Position numbers and translations under genes: made by a program. 42,825 nt of DNA, from positions 1-42,825 of the forward strand of contig CAIVRH010000047.1 in the NCBI GenBank assembly GCA_903908285.1. Direction: 5' to 3'. This DNA comes from an uncultured candidate division Zixibacteria bacterium. GTDB taxonomy: Bacteria; Zixibacteria; MSB-5A5; SM1-73. The notes beneath the pieces were generated by a model. That model ran no database searches, was not told the DNA's origin, and saw only the letters and a list, made by a program, of their open reading frames with translations. Position 1 is the stretch's first letter, and each line of letters begins with the position of its first letter. Below, piece by piece: positions 18,412 through 25,835 of this stretch.

Positions 18412-18484
18412 TAACTACTTCTCATTAGTGGCAATCTGTCGGTAGGCGCTTTATTCTGTGGTTATTGGTAAATGATTGGTAACC

Positions 18485-18526
18485 AAAACCAAACCGTTAG
18501 CCGAAACCGTGAACCTGGAACAAAAT
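18485..18526 (+). repeat. Short heptamer tract
   Basis: About five to six 7-base units, clearest at 18499-18526 (AGCCGAA, ACCGTGA, ACCTGGA and a weaker fourth). ACCGTGA and ACCTxxA words are shared with the tract at 13074-13115. Confidence 0.6.
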
Positions 18527-18530
18527 GTAA

Positions 18531-18562
18531 GATGCATCGGTATTGAGAAATGCCGATGCATC
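18531..18562. repeat. Hairpin with 10-bp perfect stem
   Basis: GATGCATCGG (18531-18540) pairs with CCGATGCATC (18553-18562) across a 12-base loop. It lies 120 bases after the LamG lipoprotein gene; no T-run follows, so it is not a standard terminator. Confidence 0.6.
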
Positions 18563-18670
18563 ATATAATGGTGATCACAGAAATTGACCATGTTCTCTGT
18601 GCCCTCCCGGATGGGTGGCTTTCTGGGCGGATGAACTCACACGTCGACGGACTCGCCCGACCAGCTTGAC

Positions 18671-18714
18671 ACCAAGATAAGTCAGGAGCAAAAGAATAGA
18701 TGCCGATAGGCATC
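18671..18714 (+). repeat. ACCAAGATAAGTC element with hairpin, copy 1
   Basis: A 20-base block ACCAAGATAAGTCAGGAGCA (18671-18690) followed after 8 bases by the hairpin GATGCC-GATA-GGCATC (18699-18714). Copy 2 at 18888 has the same block but another hairpin. Confidence 0.7.
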
Positions 18715-18750
18715 TTATGTTTATAGAATTCAATACGTTCATTTAACCTA

Positions 18751-18818
18751 CGACCCCTTTGGGGTCGCACAAGGCATAGAGACATGAATTGCTATAAACG
18801 TTCAATCCCTAACGGGAT
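18751..18818. repeat. Two small hairpins
   Basis: CGACCCC-TTT-GGGGTCG (18751-18767) and ATCCC-TAAC-GGGAT (18805-18818). A decayed third (GATGC-CGTTAG-ACAT) follows near 18830. Confidence 0.6.
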
Positions 18819-18887
18819 TTCTTCGAACCGATGCCGTTAGACATATCACATTCATAGGAATAAACAAGATTTACAGATTCTGCTGAT

Positions 18888-18938
18888 ACCAAGATAAGTC
18901 GGGAGCACGGACGGGCCGCTTGTATGGGCTGTCCGTGC
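18888..18938 (+). repeat. ACCAAGATAAGTC element with hairpin, copy 2
   Basis: ACCAAGATAAGTCGGGAGCA (18888-18907) overlaps the start of a 12-bp hairpin whose outer arms are GCACGGAC (18905-18912) and GTCCGTGC (18931-18938). Confidence 0.7.
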
Positions 18939-19171
18939 GCATGCCAGTCCCCACTATAAAGTTTCCCCTTACGAAAAAAAGCGAGCGAAACTTCTTGACT
19001 TGCCAGAGGGCATTGTATAAAATGATATAAAGGAAAATCATTATGTCGAATGCCGGCTCTAAGAAATCACTTTGTAAGTTCGAAAACTGCTCGTCAGTCG
19101 AATACGCGCGATGCGCGCTGGACCGATTGGGCTGGATAGCGGTTAAATCAAAACCCCCAATGGGAGGTGTC

Positions 19172-20632
19172 ATGAGAATCAGATTGACTCAAGTAACGAT
19201 TTTGTTGTTCTTGTCGGTTTTTTTCTGGTCAAACGCGGGCTGGTGCCAGCAAGATTGGCCCATGGTCAATGCCTGCCGGGAGCGTTCGTCCTGGGCGTCA
19301 CAGGAAAATGTGCTCCATCCGCCACTGCAGCAGAGTACGTGGACTCTGAATGATGTGTCCGGCTCCTTGGATAATCTAAGCTGGTACGATCACCTGCTCA
19401 TCATCCCCAAGCAGATTACGCCGAATACTTTCTTCGCCATCGACGATTCAACCGGCGATTCGCTGTGGACCTTCAGTATTCCTTCGTCGGGAGGATCAGT
19501 CGGCTTTGTGGCTGCACAGAATGATTCGATGGTATTCTTAGGCGGGCAGAACGGATCGGGACTTTATGCGGTGTACCGGTCTACGGGAGAGGAGAAATGG
19601 TTCCGGTCTTTTGGAAATCTCTACGGTCGAAATCCCATCCTGGACGGCGACAGACTGTACCTACTTCACGATAGTTTGTACTGTCTGAATATTGGAGACG
19701 GTTCGTCCGTCTGGAGTTACCCCTTTTCAGGTCAGGCCTCACCGGCAGTGGATGATGACATGTGCTACGTGTGCAGCAATCAGAAAGCTCTGGCGATAGA
19801 CAAATTGACCGGTGTAAAAGAGTGGGAACAGTACAATTCCCAGAGCAGCAATACCGCTCTGGTCGTCGATGAGCTGTGGGTGTATACAGAGACAAATGAC
19901 TCGCTGGTGGCTCGTTCCAAGACGACGGGAGAAATCCAATGGGCGTACCGGGTGGACGGTGTGGTTTTGGTAAGCTTTAGCTATAACGCCATAGCCGTTT
20001 GTGACAGTTTCGTTTGTTTTACGATTTGGCAGAATGCGAGTGGGAAAGGCCAAATCTACACGTTGAAGAAAACCGATGGCACCTATTGCTGGGACTATGA
20101 ATTTGCCGGACTTGGCGCTTACCCACCCACCATTGCCAACCGGGTGGTATACGTCGTGTCATATAGCGACTATGACCTTTATGGCTTCGACGTGAGTACG
20201 GGAGCGGTTCTGCTTACCGATAACTCCAAAAATTACAAATATCAGCCCGTTGTGGCAAACCACAAGCTTTATGTAACCACCACCTCGTCGGTGGTTGCAC
20301 TTGAGAATTTTGTTTCAGCGGTGGAGGAAGATGACACTCCCCAGGAGAATTCGTATCTGCTTTTGGAAAACTATCCGAATCCGTTCAATCCTTCGACTAC
20401 TATTAAATTCAGCCTGCCTCAACGCGCAAATGTCAGTCTGAAAATCTACAACTTGTTAGGACAGGAAGTGGTGCAGTTGACAGACGGGATTTACGGTGCA
20501 GGAACACACAGTATCGAGTGGTACTCCGGGAATCTTTCCAGCGGCGTCTATTTCTGTCGTCTGGAAACGCGTGAGTTGACCGGTGAGTTCCGATATGTTC
20601 AAAGGACGCTAAAGCTCGTTTTAGAGAGATGA
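19172..20632 (+). CDS. Secreted PQQ-like beta-propeller protein with T9SS sorting domain
   Basis: 486 residues from the ATG at 19172, chosen because GGGAGG lies 7 bases upstream and a signal peptide starts there (MRIRLTQVTILLFLSVFFWSNAGWCQ). The body (about 30-395) is a run of PQQ/WD-like propeller blades with repeated DxxTGxxxW motifs (DDSTGDSLWTF, YRSTGEEKWF, DKLTGVKEW, SKTTGEIQW, KKTDGTYCW). The last 90 residues carry the type A sorting domain: LLENYPNPFNPSTTIKFSLP, then VSLKIYNLLGQEV and GVYFCRLE. Such cargo crosses the outer membrane by the type IX system. The system's own genes are not in the window. Ligand unknown. Confidence 0.88.
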   Translation: MRIRLTQVTILLFLSVFFWSNAGWCQQDWPMVNACRERSSWASQENVLHPPLQQSTWTLNDVSGSLDNLSWYDHLLIIPKQITPNTFFAIDDSTGDSLWTFSIPSSGGSVGFVAAQNDSMVFLGGQNGSGLYAVYRSTGEEKWFRSFGNLYGRNPILDGDRLYLLHDSLYCLNIGDGSSVWSYPFSGQASPAVDDDMCYVCSNQKALAIDKLTGVKEWEQYNSQSSNTALVVDELWVYTETNDSLVARSKTTGEIQWAYRVDGVVLVSFSYNAIAVCDSFVCFTIWQNASGKGQIYTLKKTDGTYCWDYEFAGLGAYPPTIANRVVYVVSYSDYDLYGFDVSTGAVLLTDNSKNYKYQPVVANHKLYVTTTSSVVALENFVSAVEEDDTPQENSYLLLENYPNPFNPSTTIKFSLPQRANVSLKIYNLLGQEVVQLTDGIYGAGTHSIEWYSGNLSSGVYFCRLETRELTGEFRYVQRTLKLVLER

Positions 20633-20693
20633 AGCATTGACTTCATCAACGTTGGACCCTTAACGATTCCGGAGCTTGGTTTCAACATAGTAG

Positions 20694-20720
20694 GTCGGGT
20701 TGCCCGAAGGGTTACCCGAC
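20694..20720. repeat. GTCGGGT hairpin
   Basis: GTCGGGTTGCCC-GAA-GGGTTACCCGAC, preceded by TAG. Related to the hairpin at 41912-41934, which shares GTCGGGTTG..GAA..ACCCGAC but has a shorter stem. Confidence 0.7.
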
Positions 20721-20726
20721 AATATT

Positions 20727-20800
20727 CTACACGATCGAATTTTGAATTTTGAACAGAAACTTTGCACTCTGTAACCTGCACTGAAGGTTTTAAAGATTCC
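20727..20800 (+). repeat. Heptamer-containing direct repeat, 7-unit copy
   Basis: 74 bases, with seven in-register 7-base units at 20737-20785 (GAATTTT twice, then units such as CACTCTG and CACTGAA). Copy 2 at 20931-21018 has nine. Confidence 0.85.
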
Positions 20801-20801
20801 C

Positions 20802-20870
20802 ATGTATCCGTTTGCTAAAGCAAACGGAAATTCTATTATTGGAAGATCCATTGCAGTCAGCTTTGACTGA
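20802..20870 (+). repeat. Two-hairpin repeat, copy 2
   Basis: CCGTTTGC-TAAA-GCAAACGG (20808-20827) and CAGTCA-GCTT-TGACTG (20854-20869) with the same linker as copy 1 at 16475. Another hairpin, CCGGA-TAAA-TCCGG, follows at 20908-20921. Confidence 0.85.
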
Positions 20871-20930
20871 ACGGAGAATATTAAAAATTTGACTTTAGTT
20901 ATATAAACCGGATAAATCCGGGCTTCTAAC

Positions 20931-21018
20931 CTACATGATCGAATTTTGAATTTTGAATAAAAACTTTACACTTTGCATTCTGCACTCTGTAATCTGCACT
21001 GAAGGTTTTAAAGATTCC
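20931..21018 (+). repeat. Heptamer-containing direct repeat, 9-unit copy
   Basis: 88 bases; same flanks as copy 1 (CTACA.GATC at the start, GGTTTTAAAGATTCC at the end) but nine 7-base units at 20941-21003. The length difference is exactly 14. Confidence 0.85.
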
Positions 21019-21056
21019 GCATCGGGTGCATTTGACTCTTAGCCATTTCTTCTACA

Positions 21057-21512
21057 TTATCGAGGCACTACTCTTATCCCTTCTTGTTTGAATAAAGCGG
21101 TGGTTACCCCGTCGCCTTTTACCCTTCTGCCATTTCTTTTGATCCATCCGCATCCGCAGGAAGGACTGTTATTTTTCATCCGGGCATTTTTAATCTTAAA
21201 CTTTTTAGCCATGGCAAGTGAAGCGAGGGACCCTTGTATAAAGAATGGGGTAAAGTCTTCTCCCTTTCGAGAAATGACTGAGGCAGATCCATCCATTACA
21301 TCTTTTCCCTCGCCTTGAGTGATCTCTGCTTTATCCCGGGGTATGGATAATCCTCCCAGGACTTCGGGGCAAAACGGAATAGCTTTCCCCGATCGCACCA
21401 ATTTCTCCACCCGTTTATCTTTAGCACTTTTCCCATCATAACGACAGGGAATACCGCAGAGACAAGCAGAGATCAAATACTTCGTATGACTTATTTTTAC
21501 CGGCCGAATCAT
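21057..21512 (-). CDS. DUF523 family protein
   Basis: 151 residues from the ATG at 21512, which has AAGGA upstream; a TTG at 21575 would add 21 residues but lacks a ribosome-binding site. The family motifs are all present: KYLISACLCGIPCRYDG (Cys-x-x-x-x-Cys near residues 13-19), FCPEVLGGLSIPR, and the late cysteine motif NNSPSCGCG. DUF523 proteins are small cysteine-rich proteins, presumably metal- or cluster-binding, of unknown role. The gene is transcribed in the same direction as the M23 gene but lies downstream of that gene's terminator. Confidence 0.88.
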   Translation of the reverse strand: MIRPVKISHTKYLISACLCGIPCRYDGKSAKDKRVEKLVRSGKAIPFCPEVLGGLSIPRDKAEITQGEGKDVMDGSASVISRKGEDFTPFFIQGSLASLAMAKKFKIKNARMKNNSPSCGCGWIKRNGRRVKGDGVTTALFKQEGIRVVPR

Positions 21513-21586
21513 ATTGATCCTTTTCGCCCCAAGCCCTACCCTCCCCAATCCAGGAAGAGGGTTATGTTTTGCCAATTATAGAAACA

Positions 21587-21615
21587 AAAAAACCTCGATT
21601 CTATATCGAGGTTTT
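21587..21615 (-). terminator. Rho-independent terminator of the M23 peptidase gene
   Basis: AAAACCTCGA (21589-21598) pairs with TCGAGGTTTT (21606-21615); on the minus strand the hairpin is followed by a T-run. It is 41 bases past the peptidase stop. Confidence 0.85.
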
Positions 21616-21655
21616 CTACTTTCTGGGATATTTGGTTTTCTCTTGATTCTAATTC

Positions 21656-22573
21656 TCAGTTTGTTTGAAACTCACTGTTAAGAATATATAATAGAGGATT
21701 CTGAGCCTGTCCCTGGAAATAAACTTCGTAATGCAGATGCGGCCCAGTAGTCAAACCGGTGTTTCCCACTGTGCCGATAAGGTCGCCTCTTTTTATCTTT
21801 TGACCTAAGGTCACCCCGATTTGAGAGAGGTGCCCGTAGACGGTGACATATCCGTAACGGTGATCGATTTTGATAACCCTTCCCAAGCCGACGTCTCTCT
21901 CTACCGAGCAAACCACGCCTTCGGCGGTGGCATAAACCGGAGTGCCGATATCCGCCGCCAAGTCTACTCCCGAATGCAGTTGTCGTATGCCGGTGAAGGG
22001 ATCAACTCTATAGCCAAAGTTGCAGCTTAAACAACCGTTGGTAGGCATAATCGAAGGAGTGTGATCTAAAAACTCTTTTCTTTGGGTGAGACTGGAGTAA
22101 ATACCTTCGAAATTATCTTTTTCGAATCGGGCTTGCCGCAAAAGTTTCTCCAGATCAAATTCCGCCAGATCCATCCGGTTTGCCTCCGGGCTGGCATCCA
22201 CCGATTGGCGGGATGTCGGTCCCCCGATTCCCAATTCTCTTATCTGAGCATCTATTTCGGGCAAACCGAATACCATCCTGACATTTTTCTCTTTCTGGAT
22301 CAAATCCACCATCTGTTCCTTTAATCCGGATATGGCGGAATTCAAATCCCCCAGTTTTGCCTCCAAATAATTATTTTCCTTCTCCAGGCGGGAGAGCTTC
22401 AGTTTTTCCAAAGCATGGCTGGCGACATCCCAGGAGAGAAATAGGTTGAAGCCAAACAGAATCACCAAACCGATTAAAAGAGAAGCTATAAAGGGAATGG
22501 AAACCTTGGTCTCTTTTATTTTACCTCTTTGGTGGGGAATAAACAAAATCGTAAATTTCTTTTTGAAAGCCAT
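21656..22573 (-). CDS. Membrane-anchored M23 metallopeptidase
   Basis: 305 residues. One transmembrane helix (about 26-47), a coiled coil (about 55-98, LEKLKLSRLEKENNYLEAKLGDL), a linker, and a LytM/M23 domain (about 180-297). Zinc ligands are His200 and Asp204 (HSGVDLA) and His281 in GPHLHYEV; His248 in GHLS is the catalytic histidine. The layout matches periplasmic peptidoglycan endopeptidases or EnvC/NlpD-like activators; with all ligands present it is probably active. It has a clear promoter at 22631-22659 and its own terminator, so it is a single-gene unit. Confidence 0.92.
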   Translation of the reverse strand: MAFKKKFTILFIPHQRGKIKETKVSIPFIASLLIGLVILFGFNLFLSWDVASHALEKLKLSRLEKENNYLEAKLGDLNSAISGLKEQMVDLIQKEKNVRMVFGLPEIDAQIRELGIGGPTSRQSVDASPEANRMDLAEFDLEKLLRQARFEKDNFEGIYSSLTQRKEFLDHTPSIMPTNGCLSCNFGYRVDPFTGIRQLHSGVDLAADIGTPVYATAEGVVCSVERDVGLGRVIKIDHRYGYVTVYGHLSQIGVTLGQKIKRGDLIGTVGNTGLTTGPHLHYEVYFQGQAQNPLLYILNSEFQTN

Positions 22574-22598
22574 CTCTCATTCCTATTTTGAGTGGTGA

Positions 22599-22619
22599 GT
22601 CAGATCAACCCGATCTGAC
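22599..22619. repeat. GTCAGATC hairpin in the 5' leader of the M23 gene
   Basis: GTCAGATC-AACCC-GATCTGAC, perfect 8-bp stem. On the plus strand CGGTTTTTTC follows it, so it could also stop plus-strand readthrough. A longer relative is at 35067-35107. Confidence 0.7.
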
Positions 22620-22630
22620 CGGTTTTTTCA

Positions 22631-22659
22631 ATATTAAACCTTTTCTCTTATCTTGTCAA
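22631..22659 (-). promoter_or_regulatory. Sigma-70-type promoter of the M23 gene
   Basis: On the minus strand TTGACA (22654-22659), 17-base spacer, TAATAT (22631-22636). Near-consensus. Confidence 0.8.
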
Positions 22660-22721
22660 GTATTTTTTTGTTACCGGTGGAAATTTTTTGAAGTGAAAAA
22701 GAAACTGGCGAGGATATATCA

Positions 22722-22973
22722 TCATTTGATAAGGATATATTCCTTCTTGAGGATTTTGTTCACCACTTTGATGAATTTCTCTGAATGCAAGGTTTGTAAG
22801 CTGTATACGTGCCAATAGTGTTTCTCCGGCATCTTATAATCTGATTTTCGTCTTTTAGGCATCTTTGGTAATCCCCCCCACTTTTCCTCTAAAGGCAGCG
22901 TGGGCAGATCAAAGGCGCCTACACTGACCTTATCGGCAATTGATTCGATTTCTAAAGTCAACTTTTTCAGCAT
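22722..22973 (-). CDS. Doubtful small hypothetical protein
   Basis: 83 residues from the ATG at 22973, lysine-rich, with no recognised domain (MLKKLTLEIESIADKVSVGAFDL... KFIKVVNKILKKE). A weak AAGGT lies 3 bases before the ATG. It reads somewhat like a real protein at both ends and sits in a 1.3-kb stretch with no other gene, but it could be chance or a remnant. Confidence 0.35.
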   Translation of the reverse strand: MLKKLTLEIESIADKVSVGAFDLPTLPLEEKWGGLPKMPKRRKSDYKMPEKHYWHVYSLQTLHSEKFIKVVNKILKKEYILIK

Positions 22974-22985
22974 ATGACCTTGCAA

Positions 22986-23886
22986 CTGTTGTGCCCAAAA
23001 GAAACGCTGAGCAGATATTTAGAGTCAGTACATAACCACCAGGATTCATAGTGACTTAACGGGAGTGAATAAAATCCCGCATTCTTCGACCGCAATCAAA
23101 ACCCCGGAAATCTATAGGAGACAGACCAGAAAGTATTGCCTTATTTCCACACTTCCGGTTCATTTGATCTTCCTCCTTTGATGGAGTTTTGTAACCCCAT
23201 CCAAAGATCACCGAAGGATTCTCACTATAATAATTTTGTTTTTTTAGGTGTGGGAAAAAAGCGGGGAATCCGTAGATACCAAAACTACGACAGAAGTTTA
23301 AAAAGGAAACCGCCCCTCAGCGGATTTGCAGTAAGGACAGGTCGTAGAACTAAGATTCCTGGATTGGGATATTTGCATTTCTTTCCTTTCTCCCACCTTC
23401 CATTTAAGATTACGGAATGGCAAAAAAATTGTCAAGTATTTTATTGCAATAAAGCATTCCAAACTCCTTTCCGGGGATAATAATGACACAATTCGTCACT
23501 TTCCTGTTGCAATCTATAACCTATGCAATGGGTTATAGGTGGTTAGGTATATTCATGTAATTTTATTATATACATCCCTTACCCGGATGGGACTGGTAAA
23601 AAATCAGGGTTTCGGTATTGTCTCCGCTGGTGGTCAAAGAAGTATAATTTCGGGTTGGAGTTTTAGGTATGAGCAATTAACTCCCGGACTTAAATATTCG
23701 ATGGAAGAATGAGTCGCTTAAGAGTCGGTTTCATCCGATATACCTGCATAGGTGAACCATGCGGCTATACCGATGCCAATCTCTTGGTAAGTTTTTGTTT
23801 GTATTTTTGCAACCGATTAGGTATTTTTGCAGGGTGAACGAAACTTATCCGGTAGATTAACGTATGAAAAACTGAAAGGATTCCTG
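22986..23886. other. Gap of 900 bases before the ECF sigma gene
   Basis: Open frames here (for example 23136-23480 plus, 23298-23489 minus) lack ribosome-binding sites and any protein-like pattern. A weak hairpin CGGGA..TCCCG lies near 23059-23078. TTGTCAAGTATTTTATTGCAA near 23429-23449 resembles TTGTCAAGTATTTTTTTG near 22653-22670, possibly a duplicated promoter fragment. I see nothing else. Confidence 0.4.
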
Positions 23887-24456
23887 TTGGTGAAAGAGGA
23901 CGATCAGATCCTGATAAAGAAAGCGCTGGCTGGCAACGAAAGCGCTTATAAGAGTCTTTTAGAAAGGCATAAAGATTCAGTCTTTCGCATGATTGTGAAG
24001 ATCGTCAGAAGCTCGGAGGAGGCCCGGGACCTGGTGCAAGAGACGTTCATGAAGGCTTTTAGCTCTCTGCCCAGTTATAATTTTCAATATCGATTCACCA
24101 CCTGGCTGTACAAGATTGCAGCCAACAACTGTATCGATTTTCTGAGGAAAAAAAGAATAGATTCTTTGTCGCTGGATCAGCCGGTGGTGACCAAAGATGG
24201 AGAGGTGAACTTTGAGCTTCCAGACTGGACCTATAGCCCGGAAGCGGATTTAGCCTCTAAGCAAAAATCTCTCTCCATCGACAGTGCCATAGATTCGCTT
24301 CCCCCCAAATACCGGGAGGTGATAGTGTTCCGGCACAAGCAAGACAAATCCTACGAGGAGATCTCCCAAATCCTGGGTATCCCGGTGGGAACGGTTAAAG
24401 CCCGGATTTTTAGAGCCAGAGAGCTGTTGAAGAAGAAACTGAAATCACTCAGGTAA
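23887..24456 (+). CDS. ECF-type RNA polymerase sigma factor (RpoE/SigW-like)
   Basis: 189 residues from the TTG at 23887, chosen because AAAGGA ends 6 bases upstream and the protein then starts VKEDDQILIKKALAGNESAY, a typical ECF N-terminus. Sigma-2 spans about 20-90 (LLERHKDSVFRMIVKIV, DLVQETFMKAF, FTTWLYKIAANNCIDFLRKKR) and sigma-4 about 130-185 (LPPKYREVIVFRHKQDKSYEEISQILGIPVGTVKARIFRARELL). No anti-sigma gene with a zinc or RskA-type domain follows; the next two genes encode envelope proteins instead. Likely an envelope-stress regulator. Confidence 0.93.
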   Translation: MVKEDDQILIKKALAGNESAYKSLLERHKDSVFRMIVKIVRSSEEARDLVQETFMKAFSSLPSYNFQYRFTTWLYKIAANNCIDFLRKKRIDSLSLDQPVVTKDGEVNFELPDWTYSPEADLASKQKSLSIDSAIDSLPPKYREVIVFRHKQDKSYEEISQILGIPVGTVKARIFRARELLKKKLKSLR

Positions 24457-24551
24457 GCGGGTCTCAGGTCCAAACCGGATGATAAAATTGATTGCGGATG
24501 AACTGCAACCTAGCAGTTAGGTGATATCCGGATTTTCCCAGTGAGAGATTT

Positions 24552-25817
24552 ATGAAACCTTTAAAGTTTAAAATACTCATAGTCTTTCTGGTAATATTCT
24601 TCTCTTCGGCATTAATACTTTTAGCTCAGGCCGAGATCAGAAAATCGAAAAGCAAAATCGTCAAATCGGACACATCCGCAGTAAAAAAGATAGATTTACC
24701 GGATAAAGCCGAAGAGATCGAGATCGGTGAGAACGGAATCACCATTCGAACCAAAGAGGGAAAAAGAATCGTGGTGGGAAAAGGACAATCCGATGAGGAC
24801 ATCAGCCTGGATGAAAACAAAATCAAGATCGGTGAAACCGAGATCGATTTGCAAAACCTTAAGGATTCGCTGAAAAAAGAGATTCCCAGGATTGAAATTT
24901 CCATCCCCAAAATCCCGGAGGAGCCTTCAACCTCGGACATTGTCAAATTTGGAAGAGATATAGTGGTGGAAGAGGATGAGACCGTGGACGGAAGCGTGGT
25001 TGCAATCTTGGGGAATATTGAGATCAAGGGAACGGTAAACCGGGATGTGGTGGCGGTGTTTGGTAACATCACGGTGGTTCCCACCGGAGTTATTGAAGGG
25101 GATGTGGTAAGCGTAGGGGGGGAGGTACAAAAGGAGACCGGAGCAACCGTCAGGGGTAAGAAAACCACGGTGAGTTTCGGTCCCAAAGGTGTATTGAGAT
25201 TTCCTTCCTTTATAGGAGGTTTCTCCGGGCTGGCCTTTTTTGCCAGGATCATCAAGATCATTTTCTTTTTGTTTTTGGGAATAGTGGTGATCTCCATCGC
25301 CCCCAGGCAGGTAACAAAAATCAAAGACAAGATAGGTCAGGATTTCTTCAAATGCGCCCTGATCGGTTTCGTTGCGGAAATCATGATTCTGCCCATCTTC
25401 CTTCTTTTGCTCATCACCATCATCGGTATACCTCTAGCCATTTTAGTAGAGCCGCTATTGATCGTGGTTTCTTTTATCCTGGGATACACCGGAATATCCT
25501 ACTTCATTGGGGAAAAACTGAAAGGCAAAACCAGCTTGAAGCCGGAATCACCCATAATGACTATGATCCTCGGAATCTTGGCAGTGGAAGCCGTTCTATT
25601 TTTTGCTCGATTGGTGGGGGTTTTAGGACATTCCTTTTTCCCCATAAGTTTGATATTAACTCTCTTCGGCTGGGCGATCTGGTATGTGGTGATAACGGTT
25701 GGCTTTGGCGCTTCTATTCTGACCCGTTTGGGAACCCGACCCAAAGATATAATTATCCCTTCCCCGGTTGCCATTAACCCGGATAAAAACAGTACCGGCG
25801 AAATTCCCTTAAGCTAG
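24552..25817 (+). CDS. Bactofilin-like / membrane protein in ECF sigma operon
   Basis: 421 residues. Signal peptide or anchor at 8-27 (ILIVFLVIFFSSALILLAQA), a charged region (about 30-130), then a short right-handed beta-helix with repeated xVxGxVxxxxGNI steps (ETVDGSVVAILGNIEIKGTVNRDVVAVFGNITVVPTGVIEGDVVSVGGEV, about 140-195), as in polymer-forming (bactofilin) proteins. The C-terminal half has about five to six transmembrane helices (from about 220). The combination of an extracytoplasmic beta-helix and a membrane domain is seen in FCB and other envelope-stress loci. It lies 95 bases after the sigma gene and 18 before the toast-rack gene, so it is probably cotranscribed. Confidence 0.78.
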   Translation: MKPLKFKILIVFLVIFFSSALILLAQAEIRKSKSKIVKSDTSAVKKIDLPDKAEEIEIGENGITIRTKEGKRIVVGKGQSDEDISLDENKIKIGETEIDLQNLKDSLKKEIPRIEISIPKIPEEPSTSDIVKFGRDIVVEEDETVDGSVVAILGNIEIKGTVNRDVVAVFGNITVVPTGVIEGDVVSVGGEVQKETGATVRGKKTTVSFGPKGVLRFPSFIGGFSGLAFFARIIKIIFFLFLGIVVISIAPRQVTKIKDKIGQDFFKCALIGFVAEIMILPIFLLLLITIIGIPLAILVEPLLIVVSFILGYTGISYFIGEKLKGKTSLKPESPIMTMILGILAVEAVLFFARLVGVLGHSFFPISLILTLFGWAIWYVVITVGFGASILTRLGTRPKDIIIPSPVAINPDKNSTGEIPLS

Positions 25818-25835
25818 GGGAGGAGAATTCAATCC

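Larger units (their letters stand above)
18412..19171. other. Repeat-rich gap of 760 bases
   Basis: No supportable gene. It holds a heptamer tract, at least five hairpins and the two copies of the ACCAAGATAAGTC element, all listed separately. A further long-range stem (GGGCG near 18634, CGCCC near 18656) is possible. The frame of the next gene is open from 19043, but the true start is at 19172. Confidence 0.6.

Noticed and set aside
18531-18562. Rho-independent terminator for the LamG lipoprotein
   Set aside because: The stem is good but the loop is long and no T-run follows.
19043-19171. Longer N-terminus for the T9SS propeller protein
   Set aside because: The upstream 43 codons lack a ribosome-binding site and would bury the signal peptide; GGGAGG supports the start at 19172.
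21513-21575. Upstream TTG start for the DUF523 gene
   Set aside because: The ATG at 21512 has AAGGA at good spacing and matches the family N-terminus.
23136-23480. 114-codon open frame on the plus strand
   Set aside because: No ribosome-binding site, proline- and phenylalanine-heavy low-quality sequence, no domain, and an equally poor frame on the other strand.
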